64,000 nt of DNA from Trichuris trichiura. Its lineage: Eukaryota > Nematoda > Enoplea > Trichinellida > Trichuridae. Positions 20,268 to 32,387 of the stretch are shown here, in pieces. Each line of letters starts with the position of its first letter. The first letter of the stretch is position 1. The notes beneath the pieces were generated by a model, which had not been told where the DNA came from, searched no databases, and saw only the letters and a program-made list of their open reading frames with translations. The position numbers were made by a program, and so were the translations under genes. The stretch is taken from positions 2,554,001 to 2,618,000 of the forward strand of contig JBAJFE010000042.1 in the NCBI GenBank assembly GCA_037903355.1, read 5' to 3'.

Positions 20268-23200
20268 ATGAAACGAATAGAAATGCCGTCAGGACAACCG
20301 AGGAGTCCTTCCGCACCTGCCAATTTAGAGGATTATTTTTCCTTTCGACTTGGTGAACAAGAAGAATCTATTATTGTTCGTGCCAAGGATCTAGTGCGTA
20401 TTAAAGAGTTAGGACGTGGTGGCTATGGTATAGTGGAAACAATGCTGCATCCCGAGACAAATACAATTTTTGCAGTTAAGGTAAACCTTTTGAATAGCTT
20501 TACGCCTTGCCTCGCCATTTTTATTGCGCATCTGTGCAGAGTAAATGTTCCCTTAGACCTAGTACACCCCGAACATGTTAGGCGAGGAATTTCTATAACA
20601 TTTTATCTCACGTAATCATGAATTAGTATTTAAAGTTATCCTTGTTAAGCTGCCACTGGCAGTTTATTTTATTTCTCAAGACTAAGTACTTGTACGGAGT
20701 TCTCGTGCAGGATGAGGTAAAAATTGTTCGACATTTCGACTCAGTGAACCATAATTAAGCGCTGTCCTTGCAAGCCGACTATCTCTTTTTCTAATGTTCG
20801 CAGGTTAGCTTTGCGACGCATGCATGTTATCTGTAATGAATCGTATGCTGCGAATGTTGCAAAGCATCGTCAGAGGCGAGAGTTTAATCCAAGATTTAAT
20901 TCGCTTTCAAAAATGCTTGTCCTAATAAAAGTTCCCTTTTTACCCTTTTACATGAATCCTCTTCTTCATGCCTTACGGATTATAGAAGCTAGCTAGGAAT
21001 AGGAAGCCTTGAAACTTTCTTTCTTTTTAAATAAAAACATATAAGGATTCGACTTTTGTTTAATGTCTTTTTTTCACAGAGAATTCACGTTACTCTTAAC
21101 GATGAAGTTCAGAAACGAATGTTGATTGAACTAAATGCAAGTATGAAAAGCGGCAGTTGTCCTTTTATGGTTAAATTCTATGGTGCCATGTTCCGCGAAG
21201 GCGACGTATGGCTCTGTATGGAAGCAATGGATACTTCGCTTGACAAGTTCTATCGAATGTGTATCGATCTCAATCATAGTATACCTGAATTTTTTCTTTC
21301 AAGAGTCGCCTTTTCGGTACAGCATTTAACTTTGTAAAAAATGTATCTTACTTATTGTTAACTTGTATAGATTGTTGAGGCGCTATACTACATGAAAGTA
21401 GAATTGAACCTTATGCACCGTGATGTTAAGCCAAGCAATATTTTGCTCAATCGCAAAGGGGAAATCAAAATATGCGACTTTGGTATCAGCGGGCACCTGA
21501 CAGACTCGTTGGCAAAGACTATCAATGCTGGTTGCAAGCCGTACATGGCGGTAAGTGGCCATGCATGAAGCTTAAGTATTATTCATGATTAAGAAAGCTG
21601 CCAGGCTGAAGACAATAAATATACGATTACATATTCGCAAGGGTTCCAGCTGTTGCTCATGACTCTTTCAGTGAGCAGCAGCACGTGACACTTCTATCCT
21701 ATCTAGTTAAATTTTCGAAAACTGTTGGACATGTTCCCAGACTTTCACTGCGGTAATGCACCTGCCCACATAAGAGTTCAAATGGAAAAAGTGACTAACT
21801 TATTGAAACATGCTTGAAGCTGGACAATAAGAAAATGCGTCTTTTAATTGACATTGTTTCATTTCATTTGACGTAGTTCAGTTTACAGAGGTTTAACGTA
21901 TTTTGTTGGACGAAGCTTTCAAGGTGAAGCACTTTTCTTGTTCGCAAAAAGGCCAATAGCTTTGGAAGGGCAGGGCATCAAATCTTCTCCTGATGCTGTA
22001 AAGGACAGACGTGGATACGCGTTTCATTTTGACTGGCTCTTTTCTCCTCGCTCAAAATAGTTTTGTCACCATGTAGTCGAAACGGCAAATATGCTTCCCC
22101 TCAACATACTTTTTCATAAGTGCAGCGTGTAACTTGACTCATCTAGCGAACCAGCGATAGCTTTTGTCATCCTTTCCGAAGCAGCCGTTCTTGTTTCATC
22201 TGCTCATGTATTGAAAGACCCTGCGATTTCCGCATTCTTCAGCTGCCGAAGCCGTTTCCTAATCGCTCTCAGCGGACTGCGGATCATAATGGCTACATCT
22301 CACATCTGAGACTCGCACCTACAGAAGCCATTCGTTTTCGTTTGTCCTGTTTCGCAAACCTTTACTTGTCGTAAAGTTCGAAAATCATATCATTAAGTCA
22401 GCTTTACTAATTTTCTTTGGCAAAGTTCAGTCCGTGACTCAGAGCTCCTGGTTGAAAATATCTTAAGGCATGATTTTGCTGTAGCATAGCTGCAGTGAAG
22501 TAGCGTTGCTTTTCTTATAGTGCCTTTGCTTAGCTTTCTTCTTTTGAAGGCATATCCTGTAACATACTCGTCAACTGTACGGGAGGTCACCAGTTTAATT
22601 TCACTTTCATTAATTTTCTTTGGCAAAGTTCAGTCCGTAACTCAGAGCTCCTTTCTGGTTGAAAATATCTTAAGGCATGATTTTGCTGTAGCATAGCTGC
22701 AGTGGAGCAGCGTTGCTGTTCTTATAGTGCCTTTGCTTAGCTTTCTTCTTTTGAAGGCATATCCTGTAACATACTGGTCAACTGTACGGGAGGTCGCCAG
22801 TTTCATTTCAGTTTCACTAATCTTCTTTGGCAAAGTTCAGTCCGTGACTCAGAGCTCCTTTCTGTTTGAAAATATCTTAAGGCATGATTTTGCTGTAGCG
22901 TAGCTGCAGTGGAGTGGCGTTGCTGTTCTTATAGCGCCTTTGCTTAGCTTTCTTCTTTTGAAGTCATATCCTGTAACATGCTCGTCATCTGTACGGGAGG
23001 TCACCAGTTTGATTTCACTTTCATTAATTTTCTTTGGCAAAGTTCAGTCCGTGAATCAGAGCTCCTTTCTGGTTGAAAATATCTTAAGGCATGATTTTGC
23101 TGTAGCGTAGCTGCAGTGGAGCAGCGTTGCTGTTCTTATAGTGCCTTTGCTTAGCTTTCTTCTTTTGAAGGCATATCCTGTAACATACTGGTCAACTGTA

Positions 23201-26091
23201 CGGGAGGTCGCCAGTTTCATTTCAGTTTCACTAATCTTCTTTGGCAAAGTTCAGTCCGTGACTCAGAGCTCCTTTCTGTTTGAAAATATCTTAAGGCATG
23301 ATTTTGCTGTAGCGTAGCTGCAGTGGAGCAGCGCTGCTGTTCTTATAGTGCCTTTGCTTGGCTTTCTTCTTTTGAAGTCATATCCTGTAACATGCTCGTC
23401 ATCTGTACGGGAGGTCACCAGTTTAATTTCACTTTCATTAATTTTCTTTGGCAAAGTTCAGTCCGTGACTCAGAGCTCCTTTCTGGTTGAAAATATCTTA
23501 AGGCATGATTTTGCTGTAGCATAGCTGCAGTGGAGCAGCGTTGCTGTTCTTATAGGGCCTTTCTTGGCTTTCTTCTTTTGAAACCATATCCTGTAACATA
23601 CTCGTCATCTGTACGGCAGGTCATCAGTTTAATTTCACTTTCATTAATTTTCTTTGGCAAAGTTCAGTCCGTGACTCAGAGCTCCTTTCTGGTTGAAAAT
23701 ATCTTAAGGCATGATTTTGCTGTAGCATAGCTGCAGTGGAGTAGCGTTGCTGTTCTTATAGTGCCTTTCTTGGCTTTCTTCTTTTGAAACCATATCCTGT
23801 AACATACTCGTCATCTGTACCGGAGGTCACCAGTTTAATTTCACTTTTATTCTTGCAATGACTTCTTTTAAAATTGTTTCCACCAGCTATAGGGAATGGT
23901 ACCCGTTCAGCTTTTTATCAATTTCATTAGGCGGAGTTTTCAGGCAAAAACGCGCCCAGTGATCAATGCAGAATAGCAAGTTTCCAGTTCGTTTATCTCA
24001 AAGTTTTTTGAAAATCCAGTATTTTGTGACGGACTTGAATGTTTCCATAATGTTTTCACGATATCTTTAGTGGAAGATTACGAAAATACCTAGTTAAGGT
24101 TCGCAGGTGCTTGGAATCCGCTGTCTCCGTAATCAGCTATATTATTGAGTTGAAGGCTGATCGCGCCCAATCATCAGCGTCAATTCGTTGGTATAGCAAT
24201 CCTTAATCGACGTACGACTTTGTAACTGTTGTGTACGCTTCTATACAGGAATTCAAATTAGGCCCACCTAAAGTAAATATTTAAGTACCAGATGTGATCC
24301 TTCATCCACGTAGTGTGTGCCTCCGCTCAAAGCGGGAAAGCAATCTTTTCCAATCTTTAGCCTGAGTGACTTGCATAGCCAATATCATCTGTCAACGTTC
24401 CACGAAGCAATATTTTTGTTGGCATTTCACAGTGCTGGTTGAATGCCAGACAGCGTGTTTATATGTCGGACTATTGAGCATTAGTGAGCAGTTTCTTGAT
24501 CAGGTATCGTCAGTTGGGACCACATCTGAGGTTTGATGACTGCTAACAGTGTTGCGAAAAGTTCAGCCTCGCTACATTGAAAGACTTGTTTCGCATGACG
24601 ATCTTGAAAGCGCCACAGCGAATGAAGTAGGAGCTGCAATTTAGTCGACTTCGATGCAGTTAATATCTTCCAGTTAAGGCAGCAGACTAAACGCAGTTGT
24701 GAAAACGATCACGACGCAAGGAGGCGTGTTTAAAGTGATTCGCAGGTTAAGTGTGCAAGGTGAACGTAGTGGACTTATGGTTTTCAACTTTACGATGCCT
24801 GCGTCAAAATGTTTTCAATTACCGTTGGCCCTTAGCAGCCAGTGAATTCACTGTTAGTGACTTTGCCATTAACAAAATTTCGCGCCGATAGCCGAACTAT
24901 TCTGTTATTTCCGCTGAGCGTAAGCTTTATTTCGTCTAAAGTCACACAGTCCTTGGGCGTAGCTTACACCGAAATCCTAGAAGGCCCCCTAGTCTACGCG
25001 TCGTCCTTTTATAGGATTCGGTCGACCTTGTTAGTTAACGTCTGAGTATGTGACAAACATTGTTTTGGGCCAACGAGTTACGACCTAATGGTGAAAACAG
25101 GGGAAATGAGCGTAATATGTTTTGATACACAACATATTCATTTCTATTTCATATAAGTCATTTTCTTTTCTTCATTATTAACGTTGAAGTTAACGCGATC
25201 GAAGCAGAATGTGTTCTGTGACCGAGCAGGTTGGAATAGTGAAAATTAGCTGAGTAACTGAGTTTTTGGTCTGCCAATTAAGGTTTAAGCAAGTCGTCGC
25301 GCGAGTCATCTGGAAACCAGTCTGTTCATCCAAAGCATAATTCATTTTTTGGCGGAATGTCTGAATTCTAACCACATCAATGGATGGTGAAGGCATTCCC
25401 GGTTAACGGTTATTTCAATAATCGTCAGTACATTGACTGCTTGAACCAGAATTTAAAAATACCGAACGATTTTTACTATTCATTGCAAATGTGAGCGTCA
25501 AATTCCTCTGGAAAGTTGTTTATCAAAAATAAAGCATAAAAACGTACTACTGTCAGTTCGAAGCGAAGAAATACTTCATGCTTTTAGCCAGAAAGAATCA
25601 ATCCCCAAGACGAAGCTATGCACGCCTACGACGTACGATCTGACGTTTGGAGCTTAGGAATAACTTTGGTTGAAGTGGCCATTGGCAATCATCCATATGC
25701 AAAGTGGAAAACTCCTTTTGAACAACTGAAACAAGTGGTCATGGAACCGCCGCCAAAACTTCCTGACTTCACGTTTTCTGCTAACTTTTGTGACTTCGTG
25801 TCTCTGTGGTATTATCGAAAGACAAGTTTTGCGTTTTGAAATTTGGAAGTTTGATTTTTTAGCTTAAGAAAAAACTACAGGGAACGCCCGAAGTACGTTG
25901 ACCTAATCGGCCATCCCTTTCTTGCACAACGCGAAGGGCAAGAAGCGGATGTGAGCCGGTTCATCAATGAAGTTTTAGACGAAGGAGCGGGAAACGAAGA
26001 GCGCCTTGCATGTACAATGGGCCAGCTGGGCATTCAGAACACTTTGCCGTCGCACACTGTCGATCATGACGGTGGAAGTTTGCAAGCTTAA
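20268..26091 (+). CDS. Dual-specificity MAP kinase kinase, MKK3/6 type
   Basis: Five exons: 20268-20480, 21080-21316, 21371-21550, 25588-25808, 25863-26091; introns 599, 54, 4037 and 54 nt, all GT-AG with matching phases. The product is about 359 residues (human MAP2K6 has 334). Kinase landmarks: glycine loop [11 protein letters not shown] and VAIK-type lysine in IFAVK (K71, last codon of exon 1); [22 protein letters not shown]; catalytic HRDVKPSN at 166-173; DFGISG at 186-191; activation-loop sites Ser196 and Thr200 in [22 protein letters not shown]; and [11 protein letters not shown]. The activation loop and LDKFY block place it in the MKK3/6 (p38 activator) group rather than MKK1/2, 4 or 7. 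It phosphorylates p38-type MAPK on Thr and Tyr after activation by a MAP3K. The C-terminal [11 protein letters not shown] fits the DVD docking helix. Basic residues before the kinase domain ([13 protein letters not shown]) may be a MAPK docking site, though part lies upstream of the ATG chosen. It is convergent with calsequestrin. Confidence 0.93.
22393..23850. repeat. Seven-copy 207-bp tandem repeat in intron 3 of the kinase gene
   Basis: The phrase CTTTGGCAAAGTTCAGTCC recurs at about 22414, 22618, 22825, 23032, 23239, 23446 and 23653, mostly 207 bases apart. Copies are 90% or more alike. Each has a minus-strand open frame of 63 codons starting at TTG ([16 protein letters not shown] or [16 protein letters not shown], then [12 protein letters not shown] and [15 protein letters not shown]). 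Because 207 is a multiple of 3, the frame is the same in every unit. Adjacent units alternate between two variants, so the current repeat may be a 414-bp dimer. Whether the frame is ever translated is unknown. Confidence 0.9.
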
Positions 26092-26726
26092 GCGAATCTG
26101 GAGTTGTTTCGGTGCACTGTTAAAACTTATTCGAAGTTCATTTGTAAAGACATAATGGAACACCTCACAAAGTCCGTGCACACTGTAAGGCCTTATGGAT
26201 GATGTCCTTTCGGCTGTGCCTAAAGAGCTGCCGATGTTCTGCAATCTCTGGCGCGTTAGGCATTTTTAATAGGCATCGAAGCCTGGCCTACACAGCTGCA
26301 GTTTTTCCTCTTGATTGTCACATGTCAATTTGGCAGTGTCATCTAGTCAAGCTCAGGACGGTTGAAAGTGTCTGATATTTTCTTAAAAATACATTATTAA
26401 CACATGTTAATTTTTTGGCAAGTCTGGCTATCGTTTTTTGTAAACATGTCAGGATTTGAACACGCGCATTCATGGAGTAGTTGTTTTATCAATGATGAGC
26501 AGTAGCAAGGAGCAGCGTTTTATTCGAAACAATTCCAATTTTAAACATCGAACTATTTCAGAAAACATACTAGTTGTTATTTGTATCCATAAATGTAATT
26601 ACACTAGTCAGGAACTGTTGGCAGTTTATAAGCATCTATTGAGCTCTTGGTTATCTAGCTTTGACCAGGGCGGGAGAAGTTTATGTTAAAGTACAAGACT
26701 TCAGGCGTGCAATTGCTGTTTCAATC
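26092..26726. other. Convergent intergenic region
   Basis: Lies between the stop codons of the kinase (plus) and calsequestrin (minus). AATAAA on minus at 26519-26524 is a good poly(A) signal for calsequestrin, about 200 bases past its stop. No canonical AATAAA was found for the kinase. Confidence 0.5.
26519..26524 (-). terminator. Poly(A) signal of calsequestrin
   Basis: TTTATT on plus (AATAAA on minus), about 200 bases downstream of the calsequestrin stop. Confidence 0.5.
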
Positions 26727-29700
26727 TTACAATTCCTTCTTTCTTCGGGTTTTCGTAGATGCAGGAGCCGGTGATTCGCTTTCCTCCTCTTAGAAGATGC
26801 AGTTAATTGCGCATGTTTTAAGACAAAGTCTTTGCTTTGCCTATGAAGGAATTTTGACTAAACTTACCTCCAAGTCTAATTTCATCGTTCATTATTTGGT
26901 CTATCCATGCTTGAAGAACTTCCAGGTTCTGCGCCTCATATTGCAATGGCTGTTGTAAATTCAGTTGAGTCATGTCGAACCAAACCCCTTCTCGCTGAAT
27001 GGACATCGTAAATACATACGAAGTTGACAAGGCGTTGAGATTTACGTCAGTAATGTCCACCAATCCAAGTTGTGGGTCTTTTTCAATTTCGATGCCAAAA
27101 ATGGTTTCCCATTCATCGATCATAAGAGGGAACTCATCCGGATCGATTAGAACGATTTCTAGCGTGCCAGCGTATAGAGCATTGTCATGATTCAACTTCT
27201 TGAGCAGTTCAAATACAGCCTGACCTGAGTCATCTTCCTCGTCACAAAATGCTACAATCATTCTCTCTTCAGGTTCTGGATCTTTCTGAGAATAATTGAG
27301 ATACTGTGGTAGCAGAGTAGAAAGATGATCCGACATGACGGCTTACCCAGACATTGAAGAAATTTTTGAGTGATAGCTTTTGCATAACTGGCTCTTTATT
27401 GGCGCGAATCCAGTCTTCCAGTTCTCTCTCAGTATCCGCCTGCAAATTAACGTCAATTTTTTAGTTCCATTCTGCTATCCTGAACATTGTGAAACAATCT
27501 CAAGCGATAATTGCTTACGTCTCTTGGAGCAATTACTGGAGCACTATCAAATGGTCTGTAAAGTCGGATGTCTCCTACTCGCGTAATTCCTAGACGCCTG
27601 GCCCACTACAAGTAACGATTTGCCATAATTAAACGGTTGGCATTGTTTAACTTACGAATGTGTCCACGACGGCGAAGCACCTGACCTCATTCATAAAATC
27701 TTCTGCCGCTTCTTCGAATTCTTTCAGTTCTACGTAACTTAAACCTTACATTGTCTGGCTGCTTTTAGCAACAACGTTTCCTACCTCGACTCCCGGGATT
27801 GAAAAAGCCAATTACGCGTACATCAGTATCTTTCAACGAATGATATTCATTTTCTTCTCGCTTTGAATTGATGACTGTTACAGGGTCATCCGGCATCTGT
27901 TGTAGAATCTCAAGTGAAGTTTAAGGATCTAATAGGCATTGTGCCTACCTCAAGCAACCACGAAATGAAAGTATGCGGGTCGAACACGCCGAAATATTCG
28001 ATTTTGTTGCCACTTTTGTAAACATGAATTGTGTCTTCTCCCTTTTCCACGCCTAAAATTCTGACTATTCCATTAAATGTGATTCATCGCTGTTGTTCGA
28101 GCAAGTATATCTTTCGTCAAAGTACATACGTTAAGCAAGAACCTAAAGAGTTCAGTTTTAGATAGCATTGCACCGTTGAAATTTCTGCAGATCAGTTGAC
28201 CACATAAAATATGCAAAGGATGAAATCGTTGTATTATCAGAATGGTTCGTTGCTGTAAATTTTTTAGACACTTAAGGACTGCTCATGCAATACGAAAAGG
28301 CTGAATGAAACTACTTTAAATGCGAATAATTGTTTTTCATTATATTTACAGTGATCTGCTTCGTTCAATTGCTATAAGCCTTTATTTCACTTGAGCGTGT
28401 TATGCAAATACTGTTGTCAAAGTAAAGGCAGCAGTGGGACGGATATGCAGTAGAGGTACACGAATTTATTTAGAAAGTCGACGGTCATCCCGGAGCGAAT
28501 GCCTTTAGCTTATGGGCAAAGTTTACTTTGAATTTTAAAAATAAAAGCATTAGGCAAATCAGTAGTGTAAGTTGAACACGTATTACTCTTTATAGAAGGA
28601 CCATTGTTTACTCTTTTCACAAATAGAAGTAAGAGCTTCTTGAAAATCACTAACTGGTGCTGCTAGCTGTCGCAATTCAACCATTAAAAGACTGCTCAGG
28701 CAGACAAACAAAAATAGTGATTGATGCTTCCATTATATACTTTCTTGCGTTGATATATTGCACACCGATGAGCAACTACTAAGTCGAGTGAACAACTGTT
28801 CTCAATGCTGTTTGCTGATGGAGAAATTTGTTAGACAACATATAGTTACGTATGATATCGTTGTCTATTAAAGAGACGAGCGTAACTCCTTTATGCTTAA
28901 CTGATGCATTTGCGATGTGCTGGCTATTGGGGAAACAAGGTCATTATCATGGTTTGTCTAATTTTTTTATCTACGAAATTCAACCTATTATTCATCAGCT
29001 CCGACTTCTGTTTTGGCGTTTTAATACGCCAATATTTGCTGATAAAAAGACCAATGACACTCCCTAAATCTCAGGCAACTCATTCCGAAACGGCCCCTGC
29101 CGTGTGAGATTAGAGAAGGCAGGATTGCTTGTTCAGTACATATTTTACATTTCGAAATTCCTTCTGGAACTTCTTGCCGGCTGCTTGAACTAAATTTGAT
29201 GTGAAAAGTACAGCGGTGCGTAAGAAGGGTGAGGGACTTATTGTTTACAATTTCTAAACGGACTGCTGCAACTTCCTGCAGTCCTCATTTTCCATGTTTT
29301 TTGTAACCGCTCGACTGGAACTGCGTGTGGAACCACAGTTGCCTAACTAAGGCACTCACTAGATCCTTTTTCGAGCGCTAAATCAGCAAGCTGACTGATT
29401 CCATGGCCTACTCGACTTGGATAAAAGATATGTTTGTCGGAGGTTTCCTCACCGGTCTCTAGGCGTAATTCATTGTACGTCATTTCGTTTATGCATATGC
29501 CTGTTACTTCTCTGAAAAACGCTATTTAGTTATTTAAATCAGGCTGTTCTGTATCTTGTGCGCTCGAAATTGTTGTGAGAATGTACGCGCTCAGAAGAGA
29601 CCACCTTAACCTCGCAACGGCCAAACATTTCCTGCTATGCAAAATGGCATCATGATGCTCGAAGCCATAAACGCGTTCTTTGAACTGTCTGCGAGTTGCA

Positions 29701-32387
29701 GTAAAAATATGGAGTTTATTCATGGCAAAATGAGTGGCAGAGTCCAAATGCCCAGAGAAACTAAACCTTATTAGTAAAGTTGGCCACCTTTTCGTGACTT
29801 TTTCGTATCTTTGCAGATGCAAGAAGCTACTCTGCTAGAGTGGCCATAAAGTATAAAAGCATTCCGCTTAGAGGCGTATTCCTTAAACGTGTAATGGTTA
29901 CAGAGAATCCCTTTAGATAAGTTTAAGTTCAAAGAGGACCGAGTTTGCTTTGACAACTGAATGGTCAGAGTCATAGGGGAAAGATTGCCTATTGAAACAA
30001 TGCTAGTCCATGATCTTGAAGACTGCGTGCTTCTTAACGGGTCAGTGGATTTTCATGATGGAATGTTATTTATTACGGCTTTGTCTAGCACGTTGATAAT
30101 GTCTGAAATAAACCGAAGCAAATGCCCTACCAACGAATTAACGAATTCGTTGGTAGGGCATTTGCTTCAGTTTATTTAAAGTTATTACGTTATCTTCAGT
30201 TTATAAAATTCTCTATCTACGAAATTTAGATAGAGATGTTTAAGGTTATCTTTAGTTTATCTTACAAAGCCGTAATAAGGAATTTTTCATCATGAAAGTG
30301 CTAGTCCGTATCCATAGTAGAACTTAAATTAAGATCCTCCCAAAATTTAATGCTTTCATTTGCAAATATGCAATTGAAACATTGCTGCTGACCGTGGAAT
30401 AGTTTTCTATGTTAGCGAAGTTACAATTAAGTTGAAAATTCTATTCTGAATGCACTTGATAAGATGAAGAATGCAATTAGTAAGTTCACGTAGAATTTGC
30501 ATTAATTGATAGCCTTTAACCTATCTTTACGATACCGCTACAACCAGCATGGTTTCTAAGAAATTCTACAACTAAGCGACCACAAGATTGCGTATTACCA
30601 GTGGCACCCAGAAAACAAAAAAACAGCTAGAGACACGTGTAAAGTATGACCTCCAGTAGGAAGAATTATCATTCCATGAAAACAAAAGCTAAAATGGTAG
30701 ATGAAACAGTTTATTGACATGGCTATAGTGGTTCAAAGTTTGCCTTATTCATACTTAGCTTATTTCCTTTGCTTTACTGGTTATGTTGAACAATGGAAGG
30801 GCTTCCACACAGTAGGCTATCATTTTTAATCCTAGCCAATTCTCCAGTGCACAAATGTATTCAGAATGAAAAAAAAGCAGTTTAAAACGCTTATATGAAA
30901 AAGTTCAGGGAAAGATGAGCAACAAGCGTTTACAAGTTGACACCAAACTCAAAGGGAACTTCACGCCACAAATGTGACATAAGGCGAAAGTTGCTCCGTA
31001 GTTCATGTCACAGTGAACGCAGAGAAAAACCAGCTGATAGCCATGGCAAAACTTGCCACTTTTAAAAATTTTAACGTCATTTGCAACAAGAAACTTGGGA
31101 CGCAATAACGAATGCTTTCAGCGCGAAGATCACGCAGAAAGCTTCCGTTTGCGCTTTCGCTCACATACGTGCTCAAGTTCTTACGCAAAGTTCACTCGTA
31201 TCATCACATGAACAAGGTGGCTCTAAAAAAGCTGAAAACACTTTGACGCTTCGATGCTGACAAGACGGTTACACTGTGAGTAGGCGATTTTTCAAACTGC
31301 GAATTTTTCACATCTAAGCTAGAAGTCTAAGTAAAGTTTCAAAAACTGTCTTCAAAGCTAACATAGTCTAAACATGTAAGCACGATTAAAAATGCTAATA
31401 TATTAACGTAGAACGACGAAGCAAGTAGCCATTGGAAAAAATAATTGTCCTGAAAGTCTGTTCTAATGGCTAGGAAACTACCTTCCCTTCCCATTATAGC
31501 TGCTCAATTGTTCCAAGATGTTTCGGCTATTACCCTGGCATGCAAGCAATTAGCTCCGCGTGAAGAGGCAGGCTTAGTAGCAGAAAATCCCCTTAAGTTT
31601 CTGAAGTCACTCCTAAGCAGATGGATACCAAACGGGATTCATCCACGACTGGCATGACGAATGGCCTATTCTTTGCCTCCAAACTACTTGCCAGAGGTCG
31701 AACGATATTCTGTTGACTAGTTATGAACAAGAGAAAGCAGTTTATCTTTAAATTAACAAATGCCAGTTAGGGACATAGGTTCGCTTAAGAATTGTCAAGC
31801 CAAAGGATGAGCTAGACAAACTGAGTAACCCTTGTAGAGGTAAGTGGAACTAATTAGTCATGCAGATGTTCTTGCATTGACTTCACTTATTTCAGACTAC
31901 CTTACATTATGGTTAAGGCTGGCTTTTTAACTGCTGACCCAAGTTTCCGAGCAAATGACAAGCTTTTGAGAAACAACCGTAGAAAAGGCGCATCAACTAG
32001 TTGTACTCACCTTCCTGTTTTCGAAGCCTGACTTCTTTTGTCGTATTAACAGTGTAAACATTGTAGCCACGTCTTTCAATCACTTGAGCGGTTATCTAAG
32101 AGCTTCCATTTAGTTAGAAAATTTTGTTAAACATATTACACCTGCAAGAAGCATTCGTACTGCTCCAGTTCGTCGTCATCTGCCTCAACGTCTGAGAAGA
32201 AGACAACCGGAATAACATTTTTTGCTCCGTGAACGGTTTTGTTGAAGTTTCTATCGTTCAGCTCCGTAGTGCGATCCACCCCGTCATACTTGAGACCAGG
32301 AAACCCGAAAATCGTGCATTTAATAGCAGCCACTGTTGCCATCATGCCAAGAGCAAGTAGTATCTTGAATGCCAGGTGGCAAGGCAT
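26727..32387 (-). CDS. csq-1: Calsequestrin (sarcoplasmic reticulum Ca2+-binding protein)
   Basis: Nine exons on minus: 32142-32387, 32011-32095, 27949-28052, 27785-27896, 27656-27744, 27519-27605, 27347-27439, 26868-27285, 26727-26788. All junctions are GT-AG and in phase; the joined frame gives about 431 residues. A signal peptide (MPCHLAFKILLALGMMATVAA) is followed by three thioredoxin-like domains. Diagnostic blocks are FPGLKYDGVDRTTELNDRNF, VIPVVFF, DVRVIGFF, FEEAAEDF, EDWIRANKEPVMQKLS, MIVAFCDEEDDSGQAVFELL and LEIVLIDPDEFPL followed by LGLVDITD. Calsequestrin is the high-capacity, low-affinity Ca2+ store of the junctional SR lumen. Oddities: the last exon encodes EEESESP and ends RRKKEL, so the usual long Asp/Glu tail is nearly absent and the end resembles an ER-retrieval motif; the intron at 27745-27784 is only 40 nt; intron 2 is 3.96 kb and repeat-rich. 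The last exon and exon 3 borders rest on phase and splice fit. Confidence 0.92.
28053..32010 (-). other. Intron 2 of calsequestrin, with inverted repeats
   Basis: The 3.96 kb intron holds the 30.1 kb hairpin and several unsupported short frames. On plus, 31466-31657 is open and a short frame before GTAAGT at about 31836 (KPKDELDKLSNPCR) looks exon-like, but the two cannot be linked, so no nested gene is called. Confidence 0.5.
30106..30177. repeat. Near-perfect 34-nt hairpin ending in the Penelope-end motif
   Basis: Arms 30106-30139 and 30144-30177 pair with one mismatch around a 4-nt loop. The inner part of each arm contains GCCCTACCAACG, identical to the start of the Penelope pLTR segment (AAAGTGCCCTACCAACGGAT). 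A longer outer inverted repeat (TTATTACGGCTTTGT at about 30070 and its complement at about 30262-30276) surrounds it. Confidence 0.8.

Noticed and set aside
31466..31657. Possible nested plus-strand gene in calsequestrin intron 2
   Set aside because: Composition is plausible but there are no splice borders or motif, and the exon-like piece near 31.8 kb cannot be linked to it.
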